Source: Distichodus sexfasciatus (taxonomy: Eukaryota > Chordata > Actinopteri > Characiformes > Distichodontidae). Taken from it: 64,000 bases of DNA. The position numbers and the translations under genes are program-made. The DNA lies in assembly GCA_032718565.1 (NCBI GenBank), contig JAVGVS010000814.1:1-64000 (forward strand). The letters run 5' to 3'. Shown here piece by piece: positions 44,401-53,261 of the stretch. The notes beneath the pieces were generated by a model. The model was not told the DNA's origin. It did not search any database and worked only from the letters and a program-made list of their open reading frames with translations. The first letter of the stretch is position 1. The number at the start of each line of letters is the position of its first letter.

Positions 44401-45694
44401 CTGCCGTACAACTCTCTGTTGCTGTGTTTTAATGGCATGGAATCAGAGGAGATCTGATGGTTCAGGAGATTCCCGCATGTGGCACTCAGCCTGCCTGCTC
44501 AATTACCACACTGTCCCAAAGGAGGTGATGATCTGGAGTCAGATTTCAGTCTCATGAGGAGTATGATAGAGGATTAGTAGCTGATCTCAGAGCAGTGCTG
44601 TAACTGTAAACCTGACAGGCTCACAAGTCTTTCCTCTCTTGCTGTGTGTGTTGCTAAGATATCTTTGATCTACACTACTTTTGAGGACAAATTTCAGACT
44701 TTCCCTGCAGAATGAAGATGGGAACCTGCCTTTGGGGAGGTAAAATGGCATCTATAATTTGGTTGTTGTTAAGATATCTTTGATGAAGCAGGAAGGTTTT
44801 ATATGCATGACTCAGGTTATGATTATGGGGCAGTCATAGGCTTATTTGGCTACACTTATCGTTAGGTACATGGAATGTTCCCAAAAGTAGAGTTATGTAA
44901 ATGCATGTGTGTGTAATTGGGTTTGCATTACACTGCTGTAACTTTAGCTGGAGCTGCTTCACTTCATCATTATTTCATCTCATTGCTGGTTTGACTAAAC
45001 CCACTTTGCTGTGGTATAAAATGAATTCTGTGTTTAAAACAGCTAAACAAAATTGTCCTACTCTCACATTCAGAATATTTACATCTCTGATGCTAGATTC
45101 ACAACATCACTACCATGTATTGGTGAAACACTCTCATCTTAGCTCTCTCTTTCTCAAATACACGCCCTCACAAAGTAAGTGTGTGTATTGAATTACATGT
45201 GGTTCCCAAAAGAGCAGCAAAGGATCTGGTTTCATTAATACGTAATGTGGACACACACACACACAGGCACCATGGCTATCCTCTGTAAGCTCTTGTAGTC
45301 TCTGCATGTTGCAGTTCTAACTTTAATACAGCTTCACACTGCAGGATGCTCTCTCACTGCCTTTCTGCTTTACACTCCTCCTATCCTGATTCTGAGTCTC
45401 TCATTCCATCGACCACACACATGCCTCCATCTCTCTCTCTCTCACCTTATGGCTCACCTCCTTCCCGTCGCTGGAATGTGGAGCTTCGCTGCCACCGCTG
45501 CTCTCTGTGCCTACGTTCTCCTGTTCGACTGTGCGTGTGGGTGTGTGAGATGTGTTTGCAGTTGTGTGTGCAGGAGGTGTGTGTGCATGGGCTCCGTGCT
45601 GGTGCTTGAGTCGCAGACAGTCATGGCAGCGGGAGGAGTCGAAGATGTTGGGCTGGAACTTCGGGCACACAAGCTCGTCACAGTTGAGGGGCAT
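26920..45694 (-). CDS. triobp: TRIO and F-actin binding protein, long isoform
   Basis: Eighteen exons join in phase to about 1457 aa: 45446-45694, 44027-44178, 43557-43774, 41395-43282, 41125-41212, 40737-40805, 40464-40532, 36275-36331, 35315-35383, 35119-35208, 34566-34675, 33853-34285, 30545-30791, 29170-29281, 28929-29088, 28696-28809, 28486-28572, 26920-27081. The N-terminus has a Cys-rich CPKFQPNIF...CHDC patch, as in human TRIOBP and MPRIP. The large fourth exon is a basic Ser/Arg/Pro repeat region. A PH domain follows (LLNFKKGWM..., KKHWFVLTDAGLRYYRD, DELDGEIDLRSC, NYGFQI, FTLSAMTAGIRRNW), then DYVELSP, IERKWAEFERLPL and a C-terminal coiled coil ending HLRLAMAALQE. TRIOBP bundles F-actin, forms stereocilia rootlets and binds TRIO (family knowledge). 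The PH and coiled-coil half is certain. The link to the upstream exons rests on matching phases. Confidence 0.85.
27161..27346 (+). mobile_element. tRNA-derived SINE, type B, near-complete copy
   Basis: The box A region TGGTCTAGTGGTTAGGACAG and a B-box-like GGTTGTGGGTGTGAATCC lie 20-30 bases apart. A conserved body and the tail CTCTGGATAAGAGCATCTGCTAAATG follow. This tail is widespread in fish SINEs. Located in triobp intron 17, opposite to the gene. Confidence 0.8.
27566..28122. mobile_element. hAT-type miniature element in triobp intron
   Basis: The left end GACTACGTCTACACTAATC and right end ATTAGTGTGGACATGGTCTTA are imperfect inverted repeats. Inside, AAACGGCGTTTTC-type words are repeated in both orientations. 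It has no coding capacity of its own. Confidence 0.6.
28130..28350 (+). repeat. Pyrimidine-rich tract (purine-rich on the gene strand)
   Basis: About 220 bases of TCTCTTTCTGTTTCTC-type sequence with few purines. It lies in the intron between the last two triobp exons. The long ORFs over it are compositional artefacts. Confidence 0.8.
29405..30310. mobile_element. Composite miniature element, related copy at 53.6 kb
   Basis: The outer parts contain GATATCCGATATTTTCATGC and GATTCCGATATCATCATGCATCCCTGG, resembling the ends of hAT-type miniature elements. The segment 29940-30250 matches 53580-53855 in order and wording (TTCCACTGC..., CACAAAATAATGCC, GACAGAAGGCACAGGACA, GCTGGAAATATCGG). A second unrelated repeat (about 29570-29880) appears inserted in it. 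Located in triobp intron 13. Confidence 0.5.
30996..31147 (-). mobile_element. tRNA-derived SINE, type B
   Basis: On -, GGGGTGGTGTTGGTCTGTTGG and TTGTGGGTTCGAGTCC (box B) are followed by the family body and a truncated tail ending at the TTTACA repeats. Confidence 0.65.
31191..31424 (+). mobile_element. tRNA-derived SINE, type A, full-length reference copy
   Basis: It opens with GGGCAGTTGGTAGTGTAATGG (box A region), followed by CGTCAGTTCAAATCCC (box B). A conserved body (GGTACCACTGAGGTACTCATG, CCCAAGCACTGCTCCCC) and the tail TGTGCTGTGTTCACAATAAC complete it. Partial copies lie at 7890, 11155, 21127, 32095 and 57665. Confidence 0.8.
31458..31530 (+). repeat. (AAT)n microsatellite
   Basis: About 23 AAT units with two small interruptions. 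Confidence 0.9.
31625..31870 (+). repeat. Pyrimidine-rich tract
   Basis: About 245 bases dominated by CTCTTTTCTCCC-type sequence. It produces Ser/Phe/Leu-only ORFs in all + frames. Confidence 0.8.
32780..33563. mobile_element. Miniature DNA element with internal tandem duplication
   Basis: The left end CTGGACCTCGTTCATAAACG and right end TTTATAAATGAGGTCCAG are inverted repeats. The interior (about 33010-33385) holds a tandem duplication of roughly 185 bases built from TAAAATTCTACAGT-like words. It lies in triobp intron 12. Confidence 0.55.
36335..36545 (+). repeat. Purine-rich GAGA tract next to triobp exon
   Basis: About 210 bases of (GA)-rich sequence. On the transcribed strand it is a long polypyrimidine run ending three bases before the acceptor of exon 36275-36331, so it doubles as an extreme polypyrimidine tract. 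Confidence 0.8.
37090..37500 (+). repeat. Purine-rich minisatellite (GAGGAGGATGAG type)
   Basis: Degenerate 12-30-base units of AGAGGAGGATGAG occur in the first intron of the short triobp isoform. Confidence 0.8.
37765..38240 (+). repeat. Compound (CA)n-rich region
   Basis: Many ACACAC runs are separated by short unique words. All long ORFs here read Thr-His or Val-Cys repeats and are artefacts. Confidence 0.9.
38323..38378 (+). repeat. (CA)n microsatellite, about 28 perfect repeats
   Basis: An uninterrupted (CA)n array about 85 bases downstream (in gene sense) of the short-isoform start exon of triobp. Confidence 0.95.
38462..38840 (-). promoter_or_regulatory. triobp: Internal CpG-rich promoter of the triobp short isoform
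   Basis: The stretch upstream of the internal ATG is rich in CpG (CCCCGCCGCCC, CGGGCCGCG, CAGCGCGCC), unlike the AT-rich introns around it. A near-perfect inverted repeat brings together CGTCCCAATCCGCG (about 38749-38762) and CGCGGATTGGGACACG (about 38789-38804), each with a CCAAT box. The promoter call is inference. The inverted repeat could also be a miniature element. Confidence 0.5.
38985..39465 (+). repeat. Purine-rich minisatellite, about 36-bp units
   Basis: Units of GATGAGGGGATGAGGTAAGAGAAGGAGGATGAGGAGAAAG are repeated about ten times in triobp intron 7. The minus-strand ORFs of 200-260 codons here contain almost only Ser, Leu, Pro, His, Ile and Phe and are artefacts. Confidence 0.85.
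39735..40445 (+). repeat. Long purine-rich tract
   Basis: About 700 bases of AGGAGGATGAGG-like sequence on +, a pyrimidine tract on the transcribed strand. It ends about 15 bases from the exon with the GC donor at 40464. Confidence 0.8.
41395..43282 (-). CDS. triobp: Large repeat-bearing exon of triobp (628 codons)
   Basis: This single exon (acceptor CTCTCTCTTTTAG; donor AG-GTGAGG) stays open through 628 complete codons with matching phases at both ends. It contains at least eight diverged copies of a roughly 38-45-residue unit. The common core is SSPSR(R/K)xY(D/E)xPx(K/Q)SxL(H/R)K(S/T)E, for example SPSRRSYDTPGQSVLRKTE and SPSRRGYDTPSKSILHKSE. The composition is basic and disordered. In human TRIOBP the corresponding region holds Ser-Pro/Arg repeats that bundle actin, so the same role is likely here. 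The C-terminal end (DLPKVKTIFQKEGPNRLEQL) is not repetitive. Confidence 0.85.
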
Positions 45695-45922
45695 CGTGGG
45701 TAGGAACAAGGCAGGGTGCACACACTCATTACACGCTGAAGAGACACAAGAGGTCCACACACACACACATGCACACACATACAAACAGAGGGCTCTGTCC
45801 AATCAGCGTTCATTACAATCATGTTAAAATAAATAATCAAGCTTCTGGGCCACCCACGTACGTTTTGCTACTCTCAGTGAAAGCGCACAACAGAAACACT
45901 TTACATACCAGCTCTTACATAT

Positions 45923-47020
45923 ACCATGCTTGACCTGTTTCTGACCAGGGTCCCACACTCCAAATTACATTCCAGTCCTGGAGTGCCAGATATCCGGCAG
46001 GTTGTCCTTCCTACTTTACTTGAGAACATTGACACCCGGTCTCACTAGAAATGATTGATCAGGACGAATGGGCAAACATCCAGTAAACCTGCCCCTTCAG
46101 GACCTGAATTGGCTGTGTGAGTGTATCAGACTGCCATCACACTCACTGAAAATGAGCAACCGATACACTAAACACTCTTCAACTCTCCTTTCTACCCTGA
46201 GCACACAACACACAGACATCAGAGAGCACTGTTAACACACTGTGCTTGTCCTGCTTCTGGCTATGGTCCCCACCTCTAAGCTAAGGGATTGGGGAATTTG
46301 TGTCCTGAAAAGGCCAGTTTCCACTAGATTTTTAATCCTACTTGACTTGACAACATTGGCACCTGGTCACAAAAAGAAACTCATGAGAAGTCATCAGATC
46401 CACCTCCAGGACAGCGGCCCCTCCAAGACCCAAACTAGAACTGGTGAGGTTTGGTGCAGGGCTCTTACCTACTGTGTCCAATCTCTTTGAAAATGGGTTT
46501 GTTCTGGGGTGCCAAGCAGTCACACTGCCTGTGAAAATGAACAAATAAAACACAACACACATTCAAACTCTCTTACCACCCCTATACACACCACACACAC
46601 CAGACAGCACTGTTCACAGACCATGCTCATCCCATTTCTGGCTGAAGTCCCACCCTTGAAACCAGGAACCACTTGCAGTCCTTGAGGGGCAAGTATCCAG
46701 GAGCTTAACATCCTACTTGATTTAAGAACACTGACAGCTGGTCTCAGGTAGATACTCACCAGAAGTGATGCACCGGGTAGCAGTCTTTCCTGGACCTAAA
46801 TTGGCATGGTTTGATGCAGAGCCCCTACCTGCTCTGAAAGTGTGGCTACTGTAGCTCTTCATGAAAATGAAGAAATCTGACCTCACCCGGGTTTCAGACC
46901 ACCAGGATACTGACCCCTCTAGGACCCAAACTCACTGAATTGGTGATAGGGGTGTTGTGAGGTTTGGTGCAGGGTACTTACCTGCTGTGTCCTGTCTCTG
47001 TGTGAGTGGGTTTGCTGTGG
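45923..47020 (+). repeat. Degenerate tandem triplication around the triobp 5' UTR exon
   Basis: CCATGCTTGACCTGTTTCTG recurs in variant form at about 45923, 46239 and 46619. Each copy is followed by a MITE-like inverted repeat. GTTTGGTGCAGGGCTCTTACCT-like segments recur at about 46451, 46809 and 46961. The units are 315-380 bases long. The last copy supplies the donor of the UTR exon. Confidence 0.55.
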
Positions 47021-47167
47021 ATGAGACGGTCTGGACAGTGGCGTGTCTTTTTTTCCCCCCACTGGGTTACTCATGCTCACCCTTGTCCTATTGGCTGTCA
47101 CAACAATGACTGCAGCTGGCCCCCTGGGCGTCCTCCATGTTGGCTCCAGAGCCGACTGGTATTCAGC
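46982..47167 (-). other. triobp: Probable 5' UTR exon of triobp long isoform
   Basis: An acceptor-like ATGCGTCCAG before 47167 and a donor GTAAGT after 46982 bound a 186-nt exon. Read in the frame of exon 45446-45735 it contains stops, so it would be untranslated and the first ATG of the protein would be MPLNCDEL. It carries a short upstream ORF of 16 codons. A further upstream exon must exist if the acceptor is real. Confidence 0.45.
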
Positions 47168-47859
47168 CTGGACGCATGCAAGGCAAGGAGCCAAAATGAA
47201 CGTCACTGCAGTCCTGAGGGCTGTATTAAATATCAGCAGCTTTGGAAAGGGAAATGAGACAGCAGACAGATGGTAGACGCTGTCTTACACTCCAACACAC
47301 ACACAGGCACAAACTAATTCATTAATTAGGTCAAAGAAGCAGTTTTCTCTCATCACTGTGATCACTTTGTTCCTTTCATTATTTGTTCCAACTTTTTATT
47401 CCCCCTTTTTTGCCACTTCCATCATTTTTGTTGTAGACACCTTTCACCAGAGGTGGGCAAAGTACCTAACTTCATTACTTAAGTGAAAGTACAGATACCA
47501 CTAGTCAAATGTTACTCCGATACAAGTTAAGTACAGTCAATTTTTTACTTAAGTTAAAGTACTGAAGTACTTGTTTTAAAAAATACTTAAGTATTAAAAG
47601 TACATCTTCTTTCACCGCATTGTTGCATAATTGCCACAACACTTATAATACCTAATGTATCTGACTAGCTTGTAGAAGCTGTAGAATAAGGAACTGGTAG
47701 AATGTTACAGAATGAAACACAACCTGAACTGACAAAGAAAACCAGTCATTAGTTTATTTTTTTAATTAATTATAAAATGACACACCCCAACAAAACGGCA
47801 TGGTAGTGTTCTGACCCAGCTCTGGCAGTGTGTACGCATGTATATGTGTATGTTAATCA

Positions 47860-49901
47860 CAGAGTTCCCACGGGTCCTTGAAATCCTTGAAAGTTTGTGA
47901 ATCTGAACAAATACAGTACTATGCAAAAGTTTGGGCACCCCTCCGAGGTTGCATGATAATTATCTCTGTCTTCATAAGAGAAGATCACAGCAAGATGTGT
48001 TTTTTTTTCTAGAGATATATAGACAAGGGGATGTTTATCAGACCAAAATTCCCAATGTAGCATTATTGAGTTGTATGAAATAAAATAAAGTTTGAAAAAT
48101 GGGATGTGCAAAAGTTTGGGCAACCTCTCACTTCCATTACTTTGAAGACCTGCAGTCATATAATACTGACAGTTTTCAGCACTGAATTGCTTTGATTAGC
48201 TCATTAGACCTTAAACTACAAAGACAGCTGCAACCAATACAAAAATGGTTTAACATATATAAATTGCTGGTGGTACTTGTCCTTGGTTTCCTCCTTTGAA
48301 GCTTTGAACCTTTGAAGAACTCTCTACTGACTTAAAAACTAAGATAATGCATTTTTATGAATTAGGAGAAGGGTATAAAAGATCATCACAAAGGTTTGGA
48401 CTGTCTGTCTCAACAGTCAGAAACGTAGTTAGGAAATGGAAGGCCACAGGAACAGTCCTTGTGAAGAAAAGATGTCGTAGGCCAAGAAAAATATCTCAAA
48501 GGCACAGGCGAAGACTGGTTAGAATTGTCACAGACAAACCAGAGATCACCTCCAGAGAGCTACAACAACATCTGGCTGCTGATGGTGTCATTGTACATCG
48601 CTCCACAGTCTGCAGCGCACTTTGCACCAGGAACAGCTCAGTGGAAGGGTGACGCGCAAAAAGAAGAGCCGCATGAGGTATGCAAAAGAGCATCTAGACA
48701 AGCCAGAAATAGTCTGGAAAAAAATACTGTGGACAGATGAGACTAAGATAGAGTTATTTGGTCATAACCAGAGGCGCTATGCATGGTGAAAAAAATACAC
48801 AGCATTTCAGGAGAACAACTTGCTGCCAACAGTAAAATTTGGTGGAGGGTCCATCATGTTATGGGGCTGTGTGGCTAGCACAGGTACTGGAAACCTTGTT
48901 AAAGTTGAGGGCCGCATGGATTCCACCCAGTATCAGCAGATTCTTGAAAAGAATGTTTTAGAGTCAGTCACAAAGTTGAAGTTACGCCGGGATTGGATGT
49001 TTCAGCACAACAGTGATCCAAAGCACCGCTCAAAATCTACTTAGGAATTTGTGCAGAGGCACAAGTACAATGTTCTTGAATGGCCATCCCAGTCCCCAGA
49101 CCTGAACATCACTGAACATATATGGACTGAGTTGAAGCAGGCTGTCCATGCTCGGAAGCCATCGAACCTGACTGAACTGGAGGCATTTTGTATGGAAGAA
49201 TGGTCCAAAATACCACCAGCCAGAATTCCGGGACTTGTGAGTGGTTATAGGAGGCGTCTACAGGCTGTTATTTCAGCAAAAGGAGGCTCTATTAAATATT
49301 AATGGGATTATTCCTTTGGGGTGCCCAAATTTATGCACCTGCCTATTTTTGTTTAAATGAGCATTACATTGTTTCTGTTGGCCCAACAAAAAATTTTTCA
49401 CTACTGAATTGTTGCTGTTTCCATAAGTTATCAAATATGTTAAAATTAAGTTGCTGCCTCTCAAACTTAGCAAGTTATGAATTAATACAGTTATTTTTAT
49501 CAGGGGTGCCCAAACTTTTGCATAGCACTGTAAGTTCAAGGCCCTGGAAAGTTTTTGAAAACAGGCATAAAAAGACACCATCCTTGAAAGTCCTTGAATA
49601 TTTTTTGGGAATTGAAATTTCATGGATGACGACCGCCATGTTATTATTTTGCCACCACAAGTTTGTTTAAATCTATGCCTACGCCGACTTTTAATTTGCG
49701 AAAGTTCGTTTTCGGCACTACATTCTTGTGTTTCCTGTACATAGTCAACGTAACGTGTGCGTAGCCGCTTTAGGTGCAACCAGAGTTACGCTGAGTCAAA
49801 GTGGAAGTGAAGTAAATGCCGCCGCGTGTGGTCCTTGAATTTGAGGATATTGGTCCTGGAAAGTCCTTGAATTTGATGTTAACTAAGGAGTGGGAACCCT
49901 G
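47860..49901. mobile_element. Miniature element with CAGAGTTCCCAC ends (middle layer)
   Basis: The ends CAGAGTTCCCACGG and GAGTGGGAACCCTG are inverted repeats. Each is flanked by TAATCA (47854-47859 and 49902-49907). Repeated GTCCTTGAAAGTCCTTGAA words mark its body. Without the Tc1 insert it would be about 425 bases. It sits inside the outer hAT element. Confidence 0.75.
47914..49530 (+). mobile_element. Tc1-like transposon with broken transposase (inner layer)
   Basis: The ends CAGTACTATGCAAAAGTTTG and CAAACTTTTGCATAGCACTG are inverted repeats flanked by TA on each side, as Tc1/mariner insertion requires. The 1617-bp length is normal. Inner repeats of the same words (about 48109 and 49320) give an IR/DR layout. 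The transposase reads in pieces: a paired-like N-terminal domain (KRSSQRFGLSVSTVRNVVRKW, 48347-48650), KFGGGSIMLWGC with FQHNSDPKH (48820-49042), and EWPSQSPDLNITEHIW (49051-49300). Frameshifts and stops separate them, so it is dead. Confidence 0.93.
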
Positions 49902-50383
49902 TAATCAGGAGGACAGTGCAATAGCTGTAAATGCAGCTCACAACATATCATCATTCCAACCTGCTTAAAACCCAGCTCTACACCTCCAGCTTCATGACTT
50001 TACAACAGCAACAATGTCTTAATCAAGACAGAAAACAGCAGAACTGTCTGAACTTGGTTTTATAGTGACAATCTACAGGCATGACGTAACCCTACTGTTT
50101 ACTGACAGGCTGTCACCTGCCAAACAACCAATCACCTTTTAGAAAAGGGGGAATAACATCCACTTTATCCACAGGTTTGAAAGTAACGAGTAACAAGAAC
50201 CTTGATAGAAATGTAGTGAAGTAAAAAGTACAGTATTTGTCTTTAAAATGTAGTGAAGTGGAAGTCATAAGTTTCCAAATAAAATACTACTCAAGTGAAG
50301 TACAGATACTCAAAATCTCTACTTAAGTACAGTACTCAAGTAATTCTACTTAGTTACTGTCCACCTCTGCCTTTCACAGAAAT

Positions 50384-50692
50384 TAGGGGTGTAACAACAC
50401 ACTGAACTACACTCCATCCATCAACAGGACACCATGCATATTGTAACATTTCTCGCCAGGTGAATGTGGAGAAATTTCACATTTAATTTGAGCTACTTTT
50501 TGTGATGTGATATACATGGAACTGATGGTGTTAAATCAGCATAATGACATTGTTCATTGATTACTGATATTGATCTGTTGACTTCCTCAACAGAATCGTG
50601 GAACAGCAGACGAAGACGGCAAATCATAGTGCACTGAATCATTACACTGTACCATGATGAAACTTGGCATTTACACCCCTAGTTAAAGTTTT
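50384..50692. repeat. Miniature element with TAGGGGTGTAAC ends
   Basis: The left end TAGGGGTGTAACAACACAC and right end GGCATTTACACCCCTA are inverted repeats. The body resembles short hAT-type elements. It starts only 14 bases after the outer hAT element ends. Confidence 0.55.
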
Positions 50693-51515
50693 GGATATAA
50701 CTGTTCTCGTGGACAGTCCAACCACTGGCCTCTTTTCACTCAGATGAAGTCACAGCGTGTGGTAGAACTTTTCACACAGACATGGATGGGGAAATCTTCA
50801 CACTCTGTGTTATCATCCTGACCTTTTCATCGCACTGATGCACTTTAGCCCTCCTTTTTTACATGTGTTTACCTGTTTCTGTAATCGGGGAAATGTTAGT
50901 ATAGACTTTTTATCTCTCCTTTTTTTGACCTTTTTCACCACACCATTTTTTCAGATAGTTGATTTCTTGTTTTTTGTCACCTTTTTTTATTCCACAGACT
51001 TTTTGTGACTGCTGTTCTTCCCATAGTTTTGTGCTAGAAACTTCAGTCCAACTCTAAAACATACAGCCTATTGCTTTGTGGGATGCTTGTATACACATTT
51101 TTGATGTGTGCACTCGTTTACATGTTCTTTTTCGTCGTCTGCCTTTTCCCAATAGACTAACACGGAGCTCAAATTTCGATGCCTTACTGCACAGACGCAG
51201 TTCTTCACAACGCCTCCAAATTCGATGTGAATCAAGGCCCACAGGCGTCTCGACATATCTGTGTCATAACCTGCACTCGTCTTTTTCTTACCTTTATTAT
51301 CCCCCGTTCTTTCCTCATTCACTTCAAAGCATTTCAATAATAGTTTTCTGATTCAACCACGTTTCATGCCACAGCGTACAGAAATTGGTTTCTAGAAACT
51401 GCCTGTGTAGTTTTGAATGAAGACCTCTTGTGTTAAAATATGATCTGTCCACCACCTGAAAGACACTTTTACGAAGGCATGAGAGGTGTAAGACTAACTC
51501 ACAGCTCAGCAGCAT
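50693..51515. other. Interval with no recognised gene
   Basis: Sequence between the transposon nest and the nol12 3' end. Small ORFs lack motifs and splice context. Confidence 0.4.
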
Positions 51516-51527
51516 GAATAAAAGAGT

Positions 51528-51533
51528 TTATTT
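51528..51533 (-). terminator. nol12: Probable poly(A) signal of nol12
   Basis: TTTATT on + reads AATAAA on -, about 650 bases past the nol12 stop codon. No nearer AATAAA was chosen, so the 3' UTR length is inferred. Confidence 0.35.
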
Positions 51534-52187
51534 ACATTACTGCAGGACAGTACAGAGTACAAAAGAGTTCTGGCAGAGTTTAATCTCCTCACAGAGGTTT
51601 CTCTTATTCAGTTAGAACCTTACACATACATAAACAATCAGTTGTCCATTAAGAATTTGTGTATCATTTGTTCATTCATTTTTCAAATTGGAACCAACAT
51701 ACAAAAACATAGTTTTTTAAATGTTCATTTCCAACCTGGACGAAGGAGAAGCCACACAGACGACATAAGTGTGCGTTTTCTGTTTTTCATTCTTATTTAT
51801 TTGTGTTCAAAATCCTAAAGTTGAAAACAACTTGTTATTCATTTTGGTTTTCATTTGAAATAGGAATAAAGGAGTGATACCTGGATGAAGGCAGTGACAA
51901 GTGGAGCGTCTTCTGTCCAGCCTTGTTCATACTATTATAACAGTGTGAAGAGATGATTTTGGTTGGTTCCGTCCTAATGGTCAGGATTCCGGATGTTGAG
52001 TACTGGCCACTGCATTCATCTCACTTTATCATCACGAGAGTGTGTGATAAGTGTAACTGTGGAACACACAGTGGAGCACAGTGGAGCACGTGCACACATA
52101 CACCTGTTCCGCTCCGTGATGAGGCAGTGGGTGTGTAAAGGGTTTGGGTTAGGGTAAAGTGGTGGTGACCGCAGTACGGTCAGGTCC

Positions 52188-53219
52188 TCAGTCCAGTCTG
52201 CGCTCGTTCCGTCCCGTACGTCTGCGCCGCTGCTTCTTGGTGGTCTTGCCGAGGCGGAGCTTGTTGCCCGGGGCGACCGACGATGACTTCCTGTCAGACT
52301 GATGGCCCCGTCCCCTGATGTCACCTTTACCTTTCCTCCTGCTCTTGCTGTTCCTCTGCTGCTGCTGCTTGGTGAAGGCGTGCAGAGAAGCTGTGAGAGA
52401 CTGAATCCTGCAGAGAGAGAGGAAATGGGGATAAGAAAAGACCAAGAAAACGAGAGAGAGAAGGAGGGAGAGAGAAAGAAGGAGGGGGAGGGAAAGAGAG
52501 TGGGAGAAAATGATAAATACATAAGAGGGGAGAGAGAAAAGGGGAAAGGAAGATTGAAACAGATAAAGAGAGATGGAGAAGAAGAGGTAAACACAGAGGA
52601 AGAGAAAAAGAGGGAGAGAAAAAGATGAGGAAAGAAAAAGGGGGAAAAGGAGAGAAAGAGAGATGGAGAAAAGGAAAGACAGAAAGAGAGGGCGGGAGAA
52701 AGGAGGATATGAGAAGGGGAGGGAAAGAGAGGGAGGTGAGAAATAAAGAGAATGGGAGAGATGGAGAGAGATGAAGGTATAGAAAATGAGAAGGAAAATA
52801 AAAGACAGAGAAAGAGAGGAGAGGAAAAGAGGCAGAGAAAGAATAAGAAAGATGGAGAGGTAGAGAGAAAGAGAAAGAGTGAGAGAGAAAAAGAGGCAGA
52901 GAGATGGAGGCGGAGGGTGACAGAGGGGAGGGAAAAAAAGATAGAAGAGTGAGAGAGAGAGAAAATGAGAGGAAAAAGGATACATGAGGAAGAGAAAAAG
53001 AGTGAGAGAAAGAGATTAGGTGAGAAAAAAGGGAGGATAAAGAGAGCAAGAGAGCGGGAGAAAATGTGAACGAGGGAGATAAGGAAAGAAAGAGGGAGAG
53101 AAAGAGAGACAGAAAGGCAAAGATAGAGAGGGAAAGAAAATGAGAAAGGGACAGAAAAATATAGAGAGAGAAAGACAGCAAGAGAGAGTGAGAAAGGGGG
53201 AGAGATGAAGAGTGGGGGA

Positions 53220-53261
<42 letters not shown>

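Larger units (their letters stand above)
47448..50369. mobile_element. hAT-type element enlarged by nested insertions (outer layer)
   Basis: The ends CAGAGGTGGGCAAAGTACC and TACTGTCCACCTCTG are inverted repeats, flanked on both sides by the identical 8 bases CCTTTCAC (47440-47447 and 50370-50377). That is the hallmark of hAT insertion. The ends are full of AAGTAC words. The element carries a second miniature element, which itself carries a Tc1 transposon. No hAT transposase is present. Confidence 0.88.

Noticed and set aside
45511..45840. Alternative minus frame over the triobp exon at 45.6 kb
   Set aside because: It is open by chance. The frame with CPKFQPNIF...CHDC matches the TRIOBP/MPRIP N-terminus and is the one that splices in phase.
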